Assembly: GCA_029624765.1 (NCBI GenBank)
Contig: JARSSO010000049.1
Span: 1-50,534 of the forward strand
Source of the DNA: Candidatus Contendibacter sp.
Lineage (GTDB): Bacteria > Pseudomonadota > Gammaproteobacteria > Competibacterales > Competibacteraceae
DNA length: 50,534 nt
Reading direction: 5' to 3'
Shown here in pieces: positions 34,535 through 45,825 of the stretch. The number at the start of each line of letters is the position of its first letter. Positions within the stretch are counted from its first letter, which is position 1. The translations under genes were made by a program, and so were the position numbers. The notes beneath the pieces are model-generated. The model was not told the origin of the DNA and ran no database searches. It was given only the letters and a program-made list of their open reading frames with translations.

Positions 34535-35830
34535 ATGACGAAGACAATGCCGAAGTTTCTCCCCTGGCTGGCGGCTGGCGCGCTGACGCTGGGCGCTGCG
34601 CTGGCCCACGCCGCCGACACCATCAAGGTCGGCGTCCTGCACTCGCTGTCCGGCACCATGGCCATCAGCGAAACCACGCTCAAGGACACCGTGCTGATGC
34701 TGGTGGACGAGCAGAACAAGAAAGGCGGTCTGCTCGGCAAGAAGCTGGAAGCCGTGGTGGTCGATCCCGCTTCCAACTGGCCGCTGTTCGCCGAGAAGGC
34801 GCGCGAACTGTTGCAGAAGGAAAAGGTGGCGGTGGTATTCGGTTGCTGGACCTCGGTGTCACGCAAGTCGGTGTTGCCGGTGTTCGAGGAACTGAACGGC
34901 ATTCTGTTTTATCCCGTGCAGTACGAGGGCGAGGAATCCTCCAAGAACGTGTTCTACACCGGCGCCGCGCCCAACCAGCAGGCGATTCCGGCGGTGGATT
35001 ACCTGATGAAGGATCTCGGCGTGAAGCGCTGGGTGCTGGCCGGCACCGATTACGTCTATCCCCGCACCACCAACAAGATTCTGGAAGCCTATCTCAAGGC
35101 CAAGGGGGTCAAGGACGAAGACATCATGATCAACTACACGCCATTCGGCCATTCCGACTGGCAATCCATCGTCGCCAACATCAAGAAATTCGGCTCCGCC
35201 GGCAAGAAGACTGCCGTCGTGTCCACCATCAACGGCGACGCCAACGTCCCGTTCTACAAGGAGCTGGGTAATCAGGGCGTTTCCGCCAAGGACATTCCGG
35301 TGGTCGCGTTCTCGGTCGGCGAGGAAGAACTGTCGGGCATCGACACCAAGCCGCTGGTCGGTCATCTCGCTGCCTGGAACTATTTCATGAGCATCAAGAG
35401 CAAGGCCAACGACGCCTTCATCAAGGACTGGCACGCCTTCATCAAGAATCCGAAGCGGGTGACCAACGATCCGATGGAGGCGCACTACATCGGCTTCAAC
35501 ATGTGGGTCAAGGCGGTGGAGAAAGCCAAGACCACCGCCCCGGACAAGGTCATCGACGCGATGATCGGCATCGAGTTTCCGAACCTGACCGGCGGCGTCG
35601 CCAAGATGCTGCCCAACCACCATCTCACCAAGCCGGTGTTCATCGGCGAAATTCAAGCGGATGGTCAGTTCGACGTGGTGTGGAAGACCAAGGATCTGGT
35701 GCCAGGCGACGCCTGGTCCGACTTCCTGCCCGGCAGCAAGGACATCATCGCCGACTGGGCCGATCCCAAGATCAAGTGCGGCAACTACAACACCGTCACC
35801 AAGACCTGTTCCGGTCAGAACTACAAGTAG
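34535..35830 (+). CDS. urtA: Urea ABC transporter, substrate-binding protein
   Basis: 431 aa with a Sec signal peptide cleaved after Ala26 (LAHA|AD). The mature sequence TIKVGVLHSLSGTMAISETT, FGCWTSVSRKSVLPVFEE, LFYPVQYEGEESSKN, VGEEELSGID and the Cys-containing end match UrtA closely. This periplasmic protein captures urea for UrtBC. First gene of urtABCDE, probably nitrogen-regulated through the upstream sigma-54 site. Confidence 0.96.
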   Translation: MTKTMPKFLPWLAAGALTLGAALAHAADTIKVGVLHSLSGTMAISETTLKDTVLMLVDEQNKKGGLLGKKLEAVVVDPASNWPLFAEKARELLQKEKVAVVFGCWTSVSRKSVLPVFEELNGILFYPVQYEGEESSKNVFYTGAAPNQQAIPAVDYLMKDLGVKRWVLAGTDYVYPRTTNKILEAYLKAKGVKDEDIMINYTPFGHSDWQSIVANIKKFGSAGKKTAVVSTINGDANVPFYKELGNQGVSAKDIPVVAFSVGEEELSGIDTKPLVGHLAAWNYFMSIKSKANDAFIKDWHAFIKNPKRVTNDPMEAHYIGFNMWVKAVEKAKTTAPDKVIDAMIGIEFPNLTGGVAKMLPNHHLTKPVFIGEIQADGQFDVVWKTKDLVPGDAWSDFLPGSKDIIADWADPKIKCGNYNTVTKTCSGQNYK

Positions 35831-35861
35831 GCCGAATCAGCGCCGCGCTTAATTGAAAATC

Positions 35862-35936
35862 CTCCCTTCCCCCTTGGAAAAGGGGGGAGCGCGAAGCGCG
35901 GGGGGATTTCTCCCCTCCATCAACGAGAGATATCGC
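35862..35936. repeat. Palindromic repeat between urtA and urtB
   Basis: CCCCCTT/AAGGGGG stem at 35869-35875 and 35880-35886 (GGAA loop) is followed by GCGC-GAA-GCGC and a run of Gs. It resembles a dispersed REP-type element and could attenuate transcription or stabilise the urtA mRNA, giving more binding protein than permease. Confidence 0.6.
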
Positions 35937-35938
35937 CC

Positions 35939-37555
35939 ATGTCCTCCCGCACGCCAAGTCGCGCTGGATTCCTTGCGCTCGCACTCGCGCTGCTGGCGCT
36001 GCTCGGCGTGCCATCCGCCCATGCGGCCGACGACGGTTCAGTACGCGTGGTTCTGTTGCAATTGCGCGACGCCGATTTCGACGGCAAGACCGAACTGATC
36101 GAAAAGCTGGTGACGCTGGATCATCCCCGGATCGCCGTCATCCTGAAAGCCCTGTCCGACAGCCGCTTGTACTATCAGGAAGAAGGGGATCGCGTGGTGA
36201 TCGGTCTTGGCGACGCCGCCGATATCGCCATCGAGGACGCCGTCAGTGGCGCGGCGCTTGGAAAAGCCGGCAAGCGCGATCTGGATCGGATCACGGCCAA
36301 CAATCGCTTGCGCAGCCTGATCGAAGATCGTCTGGCCAGCCTGGGACTCGCCAGCACCGATCCCCGACAGCGCAAGGCGGCGGTCGAAGCGTTCCTGCGC
36401 AATCCCGATCCGGCGGGCGCCGAACGGTTGCGGGCGCGACTGGCCGTCGAAACGGACAACGAGCTTAAGGACTTGTTGACGACGGCGCTCACGTTGGCCG
36501 ATTTGGCCAGCGACGATGCCGCCGTTCGCGCCAAGGCGGCCACCGCGCTGGGCGGTCGGTTGCAACCGGAACTTCGCGGCCCGCTCGCCCGAATGGCGGC
36601 CGAGGACAACGATCCCGTTGCCAGGGAGGCTGCTCGCATCGCCCTGACCCGCACCGAGTTCCGCCTGCAAATGCTGGGCTGGGCCGAAACCCTGTTCTTC
36701 GGCCTGTCGCTGGGATCGGTGCTGATTCTGGCCGCCATCGGTCTGGCGGTGACCTTCGGGGTGATGGGCGTGATCAACATGGCACACGGCGAGTTGATGA
36801 TGCTGGGCGCGTATACCACCTGGCTGGTGCAGCAATGGCTGCCGGTCAACTGGTCCCTGCCGGTGGCGGTGCCGCTGGCCTTTCTGGTCGCCGCGCTGGT
36901 CGGCATCGCCATCGAGCGCGGCATCATCCGCTTCCTGTACGGTCGGCCGCTGGAAACCTTGCTGGCGACCTTCGGCGTCAGCCTGATTTTGCAACAGGCG
37001 GTGCGTTCGATCTTCTCGCCGCTCAACCGCTCGGTCGCCACCCCCGACTGGATGAGCGGCACCATTTTGCTGGGACCGTTGGAGGTCACGCTCAATCGGC
37101 TGGTCATCCTCGGTTTTTGCATCGCGGTGTTCGCCTTGCTGTGGCTGGCCCTGCAACGCACCCGGCTGGGCTTGGAAGTTCGCGCCGTGGCGCAAAACCG
37201 GGCGATGGCGCGGGCGATGGGGGTGCGCTCGGCGCGGGTGGACGCGCTCACCTTCGGCTTGGGCAGTGGCATCGCCGGCGTGGCCGGAGTCGCCCTGTCG
37301 CAGTTGACCAACGTCGGTCCCAACCTGGGCCAGAGCTACATCGTGGACTCGTTCATGGTGGTGGTGTTCGGCGGGGTCGGCAACCTGTGGGGAACGCTGG
37401 TCGCTGGCCTTTCGCTGGGCGTGGCCAACAAGTTGCTGGAACCCTGGTCCGGCGCGGTGCTGGCCAAGATTCTGGTGCTGGTATTCCTCATCCTGTTCAT
37501 CCAGAAACGGCCGCGCGGCCTGTTCCCGCAGCGCGGCCGGGCGGCGGAGGTTTAA
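35939..37555 (+). CDS. urtB: Urea ABC transporter, permease UrtB (with N-terminal periplasmic domain)
   Basis: 538 aa. A signal peptide (ends SAHAA near 30) and a helical periplasmic domain (about 30-240) precede the LivH-type permease (about 245-538). The permease has LGSVLILAAIGLAVTFGVMG, INMAHGELMMLGAYTTWLVQ, AVAQNRAMARAMGV and FGGVGNLWGTLVAGLSLG. The extra N-terminal domain is common in proteobacterial UrtB and is absent from plain branched-chain amino acid permeases. It forms the membrane channel with UrtC. Confidence 0.95.
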   Translation: MSSRTPSRAGFLALALALLALLGVPSAHAADDGSVRVVLLQLRDADFDGKTELIEKLVTLDHPRIAVILKALSDSRLYYQEEGDRVVIGLGDAADIAIEDAVSGAALGKAGKRDLDRITANNRLRSLIEDRLASLGLASTDPRQRKAAVEAFLRNPDPAGAERLRARLAVETDNELKDLLTTALTLADLASDDAAVRAKAATALGGRLQPELRGPLARMAAEDNDPVAREAARIALTRTEFRLQMLGWAETLFFGLSLGSVLILAAIGLAVTFGVMGVINMAHGELMMLGAYTTWLVQQWLPVNWSLPVAVPLAFLVAALVGIAIERGIIRFLYGRPLETLLATFGVSLILQQAVRSIFSPLNRSVATPDWMSGTILLGPLEVTLNRLVILGFCIAVFALLWLALQRTRLGLEVRAVAQNRAMARAMGVRSARVDALTFGLGSGIAGVAGVALSQLTNVGPNLGQSYIVDSFMVVVFGGVGNLWGTLVAGLSLGVANKLLEPWSGAVLAKILVLVFLILFIQKRPRGLFPQRGRAAEV

Positions 37556-37789
37556 CTCCCCTCGCCCTTGGGGAGAGGGGCCGGGGGTGAGGGCATGGCT
37601 CCCCTCGCCCTTGGGGAGAGGGGCTGGGGGTGAGGGTGTTTCCTGGCGCCCACATCGTAAAGCGCCCTCACCCGGCGCTTCGCGCCACCCTCTCCCACAG
37701 GGCGAGGGGATATCGTAAAGCGCCCTCACCCGGCGCTTCGCGCCACCCTCTCCCTGTGGGAGAGGGTATAAAAACCAACTTAACCGAGC
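37556..37789. repeat. Cluster of REP-like repeats between urtB and urtC
   Basis: Two direct copies, 43 bp apart, of CTCCCCTCGCCCTTGGGGAG plus GGGGTGAGGG start at 37556 and 37599. Two further copies, 58 bp apart and in the opposite sense, start at 37654 and 37712 (ATCGTAAAGCGCCCTCACCC). Strong stems are possible between the two halves. The 247-bp gap has no gene. It may cause partial transcription stop or mRNA processing within the urt operon. Confidence 0.8.
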
Positions 37790-37802
37790 GGAATCCAAAA
37801 CG

Positions 37803-38887
37803 ATGCGCTTACCCCCCTGGCTACTCTCCGACCGCGCCGGACTGGTGTTGCTCGCCGTACTGGCCATCATCGGCATCGGCGTGCCGGTGCTCAACCTGCT
37901 GGTACCGCCCGACAACCCGCTGCACCTGACCGCCTACACCGTCACCTTGATCGGCAAATACCTCTGCTACGCCCTGCTGGCGGTGGCGGTGGACCTGGTG
38001 TGGGGCTACATGGGCATTCTCAGCCTGGGTCACGCCGCTTTTTTCGCGCTCGGCGGCTACTGCTTCGGCATGTACCTGATGCGCCAGATCGGCACGCGCG
38101 GGGTCTATGGCGATCCGGTCCTGCCCGATTTCATGGTGTTCCTGAACTGGAAGGCGCTGCCCTGGTACTGGAACGGTTTCGACATGTTCTGGTTCGCGGC
38201 GTTGATGGTGCTGGTCGTGCCTGGCCTGCTGGCCTTCGTGTTCGGCTGGTTCGCCTTCCGCGCGCGCGTGTCCGGCGTCTACCTCTCGATCATCACCCAG
38301 GCGCTGACCTACGCGCTGATGCTGGCCTTTTTCCGCAACGAGATGGGTTTCGGCGGCAACAACGGCTTGACCGACTTCAAGGACGCGCTCGGCTTTCCCC
38401 TGCACGCCGATGGCACTCGGATCGTGCTGTTCGTTCTATCCGCGCTGGCGTTGGCGGGAGGCTATGTCGCCTGCCGCTGGCTGGTGTCCACCCGCATGGG
38501 CCGGGTACTGGTGGCGATTCGCGACAGCGAAGACCGCGCCCGTTTCCTCGGCTACCGGGTGGAGCGGGTCAAGGCGCTGGTCTTTACCTTCTCGGCGATG
38601 CTGGCGGGCGTCGCCGGGGCGCTGTACGTGCCGCAGGTCGGCATCATCAATCCCGGCGAATTCGCGCCGTTGAACTCCATCGAAGCGGTGATCTGGGTGG
38701 CGGTCGGCGGGCGTGGCACTCTGGTCGGCGCGGTGGTCGGCGCGGTATTGGTCAATTACGCCAAGACCTGGCTGACCGGGGCGCTGCCGGAGGTCTGGCT
38801 GTTCGCCTTGGGCGGACTGTTCGTGATGGTCACGCTGTTGTTGCCCTACGGCTTGATCGGTTTGTTGCGGCGGCGGGAGGCGGCGAC

Positions 38888-38891
<4 letters not shown>
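37803..38891 (+). CDS. urtC: Urea ABC transporter, permease UrtC
   Basis: 362 aa, LivM-type permease with about 9-10 membrane segments: LLAVAVDLVWGYMGILSLGH, AAFFALGGYCFGMYLMRQ, FRARVSGVYLSIITQALTYA, GGNNGLTDF and VAVGGRGTLVGAVVGA. It pairs with UrtB. The stop overlaps the urtD start (ATGA at 38888), implying coupled translation. Confidence 0.95.
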
Positions 38892-39695
<804 letters not shown>

Positions 39696-39709
<14 letters not shown>

Positions 39710-40466
39710 AGGGCTGAACCAGTACTACGGCGAGTCCCACACGCTGTGGGATCTCGGGCTGGAGGTGCCGGAAGGCGCGGTGATCAGCCTGATGGGCCGC
39801 AACGGCGTCGGCAAAACCACCCTGCTGAAGTGCATCATGGGATTGCTGCCGATCCGCTCCGGCCGGATCGCCTTCGCCGACGCGGAACTGAACCGCCTGC
39901 CGGCGGAACGCCGCGCGCCGCTGGGCATCGGCTACGTGCCGCAGGGCCGGCAGATTTTCCCGCTGCTGACGGTCGAGGAAAACCTGAAAATCGGCCTGGC
40001 GGCCAATCCGCGACGGCCGCGCCAGATACCGGAATTCATTTTCGAGCTATTTCCGGTGCTGAAGACCATGCTCAAGCGCCGGGGCGGCGATCTGTCCGGC
40101 GGCCAGCAGCAGCAGTTGGCCATCGGCCGCGCCCTGGTGCTGGAACCACGCCTGCTGATTCTCGACGAACCCACCGAGGGTATTCAGCCTAACGTGGTCC
40201 GGGAAATCGGCCGGGTCATCCGCCAGTTGAACCAGGAACAGATCGACCGGGTCCGCGAGCAGGCCGCCATCGTTCGGGAAATTGGCGTCGCGGTCCAGCG
40301 CTTGAACCGGGAACGGGGCATGACCGTGCTGCTGGTGGAGCAGAAATTACCGTTCGCTCGCTGGGTCGCGCAGCGATTCTGCATCGTGGACAAGGGCCGG
40401 GCGGTGGCGACCGGGGCAATGGCCGATTTGAACGATGGCTTGGTCAGGCAGTATTTGACGGTGTGA
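39696..40466 (+). CDS. urtE: Urea ABC transporter, ATPase UrtE (with internal duplication)
   Basis: 256 aa, about 25 longer than the usual 230. Walker A MGRNGVGKTT, GYVPQGRQIFPLLTVEENL, signature DLSGGQQQQLAIGRAL and Walker B LLILDEPTEGIQPNVV are intact, as is the final VLLVEQK. The extra length comes from a diverged repeat of the helix after the D-loop: VREIGRVIRQLNQE is followed by VREIGVAVQRLNRE. ATP-binding motifs are untouched, so activity is likely retained. Confidence 0.94.
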
Positions 40467-40562
40467 GCGGGCAGGGGGCCTTCCTTGGGTTTGAGCTTCG
40501 ATCACCGTCGGATCGGAGATGCCGCCATGGTTCCCCGCCGTCGGCGCTCGTTGCCATCGGCA

Positions 40563-41288
40563 TCACTCGACCGTCACCTCGGTGGTAAACTTGTAGCCTT
40601 CTCCGCGAACGGCTTTGATCAAGGTAGGTTGCGCGGGGTTTGGCTCGATCTTCTTGCGCAGTTTGGCGACGAGCACGTCGATACTGCGATCCAGGGGATT
40701 CCAGTCGCGGCCGGCGACCCGGTCCATTAACGCATCCCGGGACAGGACGCGACGGGGATGTAGAACGAACGCTTCCAGCAGGCGAAATTCGTGGCTGGTC
40801 AGGTACACGTTCTCGCCGGTCGCGGAGAACAGTTCGTGCCGGGTCAGATCGAGCCGCCAGCCCGCGAAACAGGCGATGCCGCCACCGGGCGCTTTCGAAG
40901 CAACCGGGGGAGAAGCGCGATAGCGCCGCAGGAGGCTGCGTATCCTGGCCAGCAGTTCCCGTTCCTCGAAGGGTTTGGTGATGTAATCATCCGCGCCCAG
41001 CTCCAGCCCCACCACCTTGTCGACCGTTTGCGCCCTGCCCGTCAACATGATGATGGGGATATCGGACTGGGACCGTATTTCGCGAGCAAAGGTGAACCCA
41101 TCCTCGCCGGGCAGTCCAACGTCGAGCAGGAGCAAGCTTGGCGACAGGACGGATAGCTGTTCCCGCGCTTCGCGCACGGTGGTGACCATATGGACTATAT
41201 AGCCTTCGCGTTGCAGATAATGGCTGACCAGCCGCAGGATGCGTGGATCGTCGTCGACGACTAGAATGGCGGGGGCGGTATCGCTCAT
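40563..41288 (-). CDS. OmpR-family response regulator
   Basis: 241 aa from the ATG at 41288. Receiver domain with acidic pocket VVDDD, phosphoacceptor Asp56 (LLLLDVGLPGEDG), the Thr in MLTGRA and the Lys in ITKPF. The C-terminal winged helix (about 140-235) has LTSHEFRLLEAFVLHPRRVL, DRSIDVLVAKLRKKIEPNP and the ending AVRGEGYKF. It is divergent from the hybrid kinase at 41725 across a 436-bp gap and may be its partner. Regulated genes are unknown. Confidence 0.93.
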   Translation of the reverse strand: MSDTAPAILVVDDDPRILRLVSHYLQREGYIVHMVTTVREAREQLSVLSPSLLLLDVGLPGEDGFTFAREIRSQSDIPIIMLTGRAQTVDKVVGLELGADDYITKPFEERELLARIRSLLRRYRASPPVASKAPGGGIACFAGWRLDLTRHELFSATGENVYLTSHEFRLLEAFVLHPRRVLSRDALMDRVAGRDWNPLDRSIDVLVAKLRKKIEPNPAQPTLIKAVRGEGYKFTTEVTVE

Positions 41289-41724
41289 GCTTGCTTCTCG
41301 GTTTATATTGCGAATCGTCCTTCCGTGAATTTCCTGGTGATAGCGATGGTTCCGAGCGCAAGCCAGATTGTTAAGCATGGCTTCTTAACCCATTGACCTT
41401 AAAGAGTGATTACCCAGGTCTTGTCCGCACGATTTTTTTGCGGAAAACCCACGGAAGCTTTATCTAATTCACAATCATGATTGCGACAATGAACAGCCTA
41501 TGTGACTGGGGAAAGCTTGGGTATCGGGAAAACCCTGAAATTGAGGGGCGGGAAAACCCGATATTCATTCGGAAAAGTCGAGGTTTCCTTGAAAAATCGG
41601 GGAGACGTATCCGTAAGGCTTTGGAAAAGCGATCACGTGACATCCCGCATCGGCTGCCGACCTTACCGGGGCCGGCGCGGGAATCGCGGGCGATCCACGG
41701 GGTCCGCCAGGACGGAGGGTGGTG
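41289..41724. promoter_or_regulatory. 436-bp divergent regulatory region between regulator and hybrid kinase
   Basis: No convincing gene. It holds an inverted repeat GTTAAG/CTTAAC (41370-41375, 41384-41389) and two identical 11-bp direct repeats CGGGAAAACCC starting at 41525 and 41549 (24 bp apart). Direct repeats are typical sites for OmpR-family dimers, so autoregulation is plausible. GGAGGG at 41714 is the ribosome-binding site of the kinase gene. Confidence 0.45.
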
Positions 41725-43959
41725 ATGTTGGGGTGGTGGTCCCGATTCCGGTCGCCGCCGTCTGGCGGTATTCCCCCGCGCGCCGTTCTGATAACGCCTC
41801 TTCTGTTGCTCGTCCTCGGAATCGTCGGCTTAACCGAATATTTTTACATGGAACAAACTCGCGCCGAGGCAACCTGGATCGCTGTGTTGCACGGCGCGGC
41901 CCTGGTTTTGGCGTTGTTGCTGGGATTCTTGATCGCCAGGATGCTCCACGCCGTACACCAGCGGGTCGAGGCGGCGCTCCGGGCGAGCGAGGAAAAATAC
42001 CGCCTTCTGGTCGAACATCAGACCGACCTGGTCATCAAGGTCGATCCAGAAAACCGTTTCCTGTTCGTCAGCCCCTCTTACTGCCAAGTCTTTGGTAAAA
42101 CCGAGGCGGAGTTGCTGGGCCAGACCTTCATGCCTTTGGTGCACGAAGAGGATCGGGAATCGACGGCCAAGGCCATGGAAAACCTGTTCCGGCCACCCCA
42201 TCGGGATTATCACGAGCAACGTGCCCTGACCGCGACGGGTTGGCGCTGGTTCGGCTGGGTCGACACCGCGGTGCTGAACGAGCAGGGCCAGGTCGTCGCC
42301 ATCGTCGGCGTGGGGGGGGACATCACCGGGCGCAAGGAGGCCGAGGAAGGCCAGCGGCGCGCAATGGCCGAATTGGTCGCCGTCTTCCAGGCGCTGCCGG
42401 ATATCTATTTCCGTCTCGGCCGCGACGGCGCCTTCCTGGATTACCTGGCTGGAAACAGTTCACATCTCTATGTTCCTCCAAAGGAATTTCTAGGCAAGCG
42501 CGTCGATGAGGTTTTGCCGCCGGATTTGGCCCCCCAATTTCGGAAGGCCATCGAACGGGTTGTCAGCACCGGCTCGCTGGAATGCATCGAGTACCCCCTG
42601 ACCGTGCCTCTGGGAAAAAGATACTTCGAGGCGCGCATGGTGCCTTTTCAGGAGGGCGCCCAAATCATCGCGATCATCCGCGATATCACCGAACGCAAGG
42701 AAGCCGAAATTGCCTTGTCGGCAACCAAGACCCTTCTGGAACGGGAGATGCAAACCCGACGCGATCAGGAAGCGCAGTTGGCCCAGGCCCGCAAACTGGA
42801 GGCGATTGGTCGGCTGACTGGTGGAATCGCCCACGATTTCAACAACCTGTTGACCGTGATCAAGGGCAATCTTGAAATCCTTTGGGAGCAAAACGACGGT
42901 TGGCCCGATTCGGATTGGGCCTTGCTGATCGAGGATGCCTTGTCGGCGGCGCGACAGGGCGCCGAATTGACGGACGGTCTTCTGGCGTTTTCCCGCCAGC
43001 AACCCTTGCGGTTGCAGCGCACCCGGGTAAACCGAGTCGTTCAAGGCCTCCAGCGCTTATTGGATCGAGTGCTGGAACCGGCCATTCTCCTGCGGGTGCA
43101 GACCGACCCGACGCTCCCCGATGTCATGACCGATCCTGGGCAATTGCAGGCGGCGCTTCTGAATTTGATGCTGAACGCGCAGGACGCCATGGTGGGGGGA
43201 GGGATTCTCGATGTCCGCACCGTTACCCTCGACGTCCAAAGCGAAACGATGGCCTCGGCCGCCAATCTGATCCCAGGCCGATATGTGGTGGTGACGGTGG
43301 CCGATTCGGGCGTCGGCATGGACGCCGACACCCTGGCCCGGGCCTGCGAACCCTTCTTCACCACCAAGCCCTTCGGCAAGGGGACCGGTCTGGGCTTGTC
43401 CACCGTGTACGGCTTCGCCACCCAGTCTCAGGGGGGGCTCGCCATCGAAAGCCAGCCGGATCGGGGAACCACCATCCGCCTGTTCCTGCCCGCTCTTGAG
43501 CCGGCCAGCACGCGGATCGTGCGGGAAGCGCCATCGCCACCATCTTTGCCGCCATCCCCACGCCTCCTCGCCCCGGCGGAGGGCGCCGAGACGATCCTGG
43601 TGGTGGAGGACGAAGCCCGTGTGCGACGGTTGGCCTGCCGTTACCTGCGCGATCTCGGCTATCCGGTGCTGGAAGCGGCCGACACCCAGGAAGCCATCGC
43701 GATCCTGGAAACCGAACCCGACATTCAAATGGTCTTCAGCGATATCGTCATGCCAGGCGATTTGAACGGTTACGATCTGGCGCACTGGATGGCCGTCCAC
43801 CGTCCGGCCGCAAAGTGTCTACTGACGACTGGCCGTTGCGAGCGGGCGCACGCTGCATCCGCCGACGATCCGCCATCCATCCCCGTGTTGGCCAAACCGT
43901 ACTCCAAAAGGCAGTTGGCGCATTGGATTCGGCAGCGGCTCAACGGTGGATCGCACTAG
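41725..43959 (+). CDS. Hybrid sensor histidine kinase (2 TM, 2 PAS, HisKA, HATPase, REC)
   Basis: 744 aa from the ATG at 41725, 5 nt after GGAGGG; two in-frame GTGs just before it are less well spaced. Two membrane helices (about 22-41 and 50-72) flank a short loop. Two PAS domains follow (about 88-205 and 215-330). His370 lies in [11 protein letters not shown], followed by an ATPase domain ([39 protein letters not shown]). The C-terminal receiver has Asp673 (FSDIVMPG). The signal is probably cytosolic, sensed by PAS. It may phosphorylate the divergent OmpR-type regulator. Confidence 0.93.
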   Translation: MLGWWSRFRSPPSGGIPPRAVLITPLLLLVLGIVGLTEYFYMEQTRAEATWIAVLHGAALVLALLLGFLIARMLHAVHQRVEAALRASEEKYRLLVEHQTDLVIKVDPENRFLFVSPSYCQVFGKTEAELLGQTFMPLVHEEDRESTAKAMENLFRPPHRDYHEQRALTATGWRWFGWVDTAVLNEQGQVVAIVGVGGDITGRKEAEEGQRRAMAELVAVFQALPDIYFRLGRDGAFLDYLAGNSSHLYVPPKEFLGKRVDEVLPPDLAPQFRKAIERVVSTGSLECIEYPLTVPLGKRYFEARMVPFQEGAQIIAIIRDITERKEAEIALSATKTLLEREMQTRRDQEAQLAQARKLEAIGRLTGGIAHDFNNLLTVIKGNLEILWEQNDGWPDSDWALLIEDALSAARQGAELTDGLLAFSRQQPLRLQRTRVNRVVQGLQRLLDRVLEPAILLRVQTDPTLPDVMTDPGQLQAALLNLMLNAQDAMVGGGILDVRTVTLDVQSETMASAANLIPGRYVVVTVADSGVGMDADTLARACEPFFTTKPFGKGTGLGLSTVYGFATQSQGGLAIESQPDRGTTIRLFLPALEPASTRIVREAPSPPSLPPSPRLLAPAEGAETILVVEDEARVRRLACRYLRDLGYPVLEAADTQEAIAILETEPDIQMVFSDIVMPGDLNGYDLAHWMAVHRPAAKCLLTTGRCERAHAASADDPPSIPVLAKPYSKRQLAHWIRQRLNGGSH

Positions 43960-44161
43960 CGCGCCCGAGGCTCAAAGGCGTTTTTTTTACCGCTTTTTGC
44001 GAGCTAATCCATTGAAAAGAAACCCTCGCCCCCTGCCCACGGGCGGGTGTGTCAGGGGCTTTTGGACAGTCTCTAAATTCTCGCCGATGCGACACTCCCC
44101 AAATTCCCCAGTCGCAATGTTGAACTTTCGTCCATTGATTGCAGAATTAGTTTACAAAAAA

Positions 44162-44190
44162 TTGCATTTTAACCATCTTCACCCTATATA
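44162..44190 (+). promoter_or_regulatory. Candidate sigma-70 promoter in the 43960-44338 gap
   Basis: TTGCAT (44162-44167), a 17-nt spacer and TATATA (44185-44190) make a good -35/-10 pair in a strongly AT-rich patch. It lies about 150 nt before the GTG of the next gene. The rest of the 379-bp gap holds no recognisable gene. Confidence 0.5.
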
Positions 44191-44338
44191 AAATAAAGTG
44201 GATTATGGATCGACTCTCGGAGTCGTCATTCAAGAGTAACGAACGTATATTTTTAATGCAAATTCCCTCCCGGTGGAGGTCAGGCTCCCTGGCTTGCCTT
44301 GCCAGAGCGGTCGAGGAATTGGAGAGAGGATCAATATC

Positions 44339-44884
44339 GTGTCCTTGCAAAACCTTTACCATACACTTTCGTCGATAAAGACCGACAGAAAAACCGGCAA
44401 GGTTTATGTCTATGCCAGGGAAAACGGCTCCAGACGTGTCGGGATGATGCAGGTTGGCCTTGGAGAAATTCTGGGTGTCAACTACTCCCAGAAAACCGGC
44501 GCGGCCGCTCTCGAAAGATTGCTGTCCCTGGCGATTGAAGAAGTCGTCTTCATGCCGCGCTCGGATGTGGACGGCGGCGATGGAAAATCCGATGCTCTTT
44601 CCATTTCCGATGTGTTGATCGATCTGCAAAGGAAATTATTCTCCGATGACGTCTTCGCTAAAACCCTTAACCTCGGGCATGAGCTTCGACAGGAAGTCGA
44701 GGTATTGCTCAAAAAGATTTACGGCCCGAGCATAGTGAGCGAAATTAACAAGATCGCCAAATCCCATCCACCCGATCAGAACCCGAACGAGTTTCTGAAC
44801 CAGTGCAAGGCAAAGGCCATGCTGATGTTGAGCAAGGATCAGGTGGAAAAAATTTTCAGGCCGCTCTATGAAAAAACCATCTGA
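44339..44884 (+). CDS. Conserved-looking hypothetical protein (possible DUF4388-like)
   Basis: 181 aa from a GTG at 44339 with AGGA 8 nt upstream. I do not recognise it with certainty. The N-terminal half (TGKVYVYARENGSRRVGMMQ, VGLGEILGVNYSQKTGAAAL, EEVVFMP) resembles the beta-rich DUF4388 pattern of signalling proteins. The C-terminal half is helical (LGHELRQEVEVLLKKIYGPS). No signal peptide or membrane segment. It begins a run of four same-strand genes ending with the hybrid kinase, so a signalling role is a reasonable guess. Confidence 0.6.
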   Translation: MSLQNLYHTLSSIKTDRKTGKVYVYARENGSRRVGMMQVGLGEILGVNYSQKTGAAALERLLSLAIEEVVFMPRSDVDGGDGKSDALSISDVLIDLQRKLFSDDVFAKTLNLGHELRQEVEVLLKKIYGPSIVSEINKIAKSHPPDQNPNEFLNQCKAKAMLMLSKDQVEKIFRPLYEKTI

Positions 44885-44961
44885 ACCCATTCATGCGCGC
44901 GGGCAACCACTCGCTGCTTCTCATTTAACTTGACGAACCTTCAAAGGCAAGGAGACATATA

Positions 44962-45735
44962 GTGACTCTGACGTCCTCAATCGTGATAGTCATTTGGCTG
45001 ATACTGGGCGCTCTCATTTTTTTGTTTGCCGCCCTGGATGTGGACGCCGCGTTCCGATTGTACTACTCGAACATCATGCAGACGCTTTCATCGGTCCTGA
45101 GCGCCATATTGTGCTATCGGACCATGGCTGATTTTCCAAAAGGCAGTCCCATGCGCAAGGTATGGGGATTTCTCGGCAGCGGCATGTTGGCCTGGGGAAT
45201 TGGCGCCGCCTTGTTCAGCTCCTATCCGCTGCTGAACGACGGAGCGGAAACTCCTTATCCCTACTATTCGGATATTGGATATCTTGCCTTGGTCCCACTG
45301 GTCATCACCGCCCTGCTCCTGATGAAAAACGCCTTGGGGGTTTCCGCGCCGTTGTGGGGAAAATTGATTTCCGTCCTTTTGTTCGCCGGCGCCATGGTCA
45401 TTTCGGTGACGGCCAACTGGAAGGGTATCTTCGAGGAAGGAATCGTTCTACCTCTGGTTTCGATTTGCTACACCGTTTTCGATCCGGCCTTGCTGGCGGT
45501 GACCATGCAGGTCGCGTCCGCCCTGTACGGCGGCGTGGTGGGAAAGGCGTGGTGGTATGTGCTGGCGGGGTTGGTGCTGTATTTTATCGCCAATCAATCC
45601 TACACCTATCTGGTCTTCACCAAACAATATGCAACCGGTTCACCGATTGACGCCCTCTGGGTATTCGGCTTTGGCATGATCGCCATGGCCGCCATGATGA
45701 CCCACACCTTGTTCAAGGGCGTCCGCTCATCATAA
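44962..45735 (+). CDS. Polytopic membrane protein of unknown function
   Basis: 257 aa from a GTG at 44962 with AAGGAG 7 nt upstream. About eight hydrophobic helices are visible, beginning SSIVIVIWLILGALIFLFAA, with a short inter-helix loop containing YPYYSDIGYLALVP. The seven- to eight-helix layout with that Tyr/Pro-rich loop recalls sensory membrane domains of bacterial signalling proteins, but no output domain is attached. It lies between the hypothetical gene and the binding-protein gene upstream of the large kinase. Confidence 0.7.
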   Translation: MTLTSSIVIVIWLILGALIFLFAALDVDAAFRLYYSNIMQTLSSVLSAILCYRTMADFPKGSPMRKVWGFLGSGMLAWGIGAALFSSYPLLNDGAETPYPYYSDIGYLALVPLVITALLLMKNALGVSAPLWGKLISVLLFAGAMVISVTANWKGIFEEGIVLPLVSICYTVFDPALLAVTMQVASALYGGVVGKAWWYVLAGLVLYFIANQSYTYLVFTKQYATGSPIDALWVFGFGMIAMAAMMTHTLFKGVRSS

Positions 45736-45825
45736 CCGTCGCATCTCTTTGTCTGGGATGGATGGCCAGCGTTCGCGCGCCAACGCCCGGCGTGGCTCAT
45801 CCCCGACGACTTCCAGCACGCGATC

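Noticed and set aside
37556..37789. Repeat cluster considered as a CRISPR array
   Set aside because: Only two copies of each unit, no uniform spacers, no cas genes, and the units are self-palindromic REP-like elements found elsewhere in the window.
41477..42098. Open frames upstream of and overlapping the hybrid kinase start
   Set aside because: No family resemblance, and they overlap the well-supported kinase gene with its GGAGGG ribosome-binding site.
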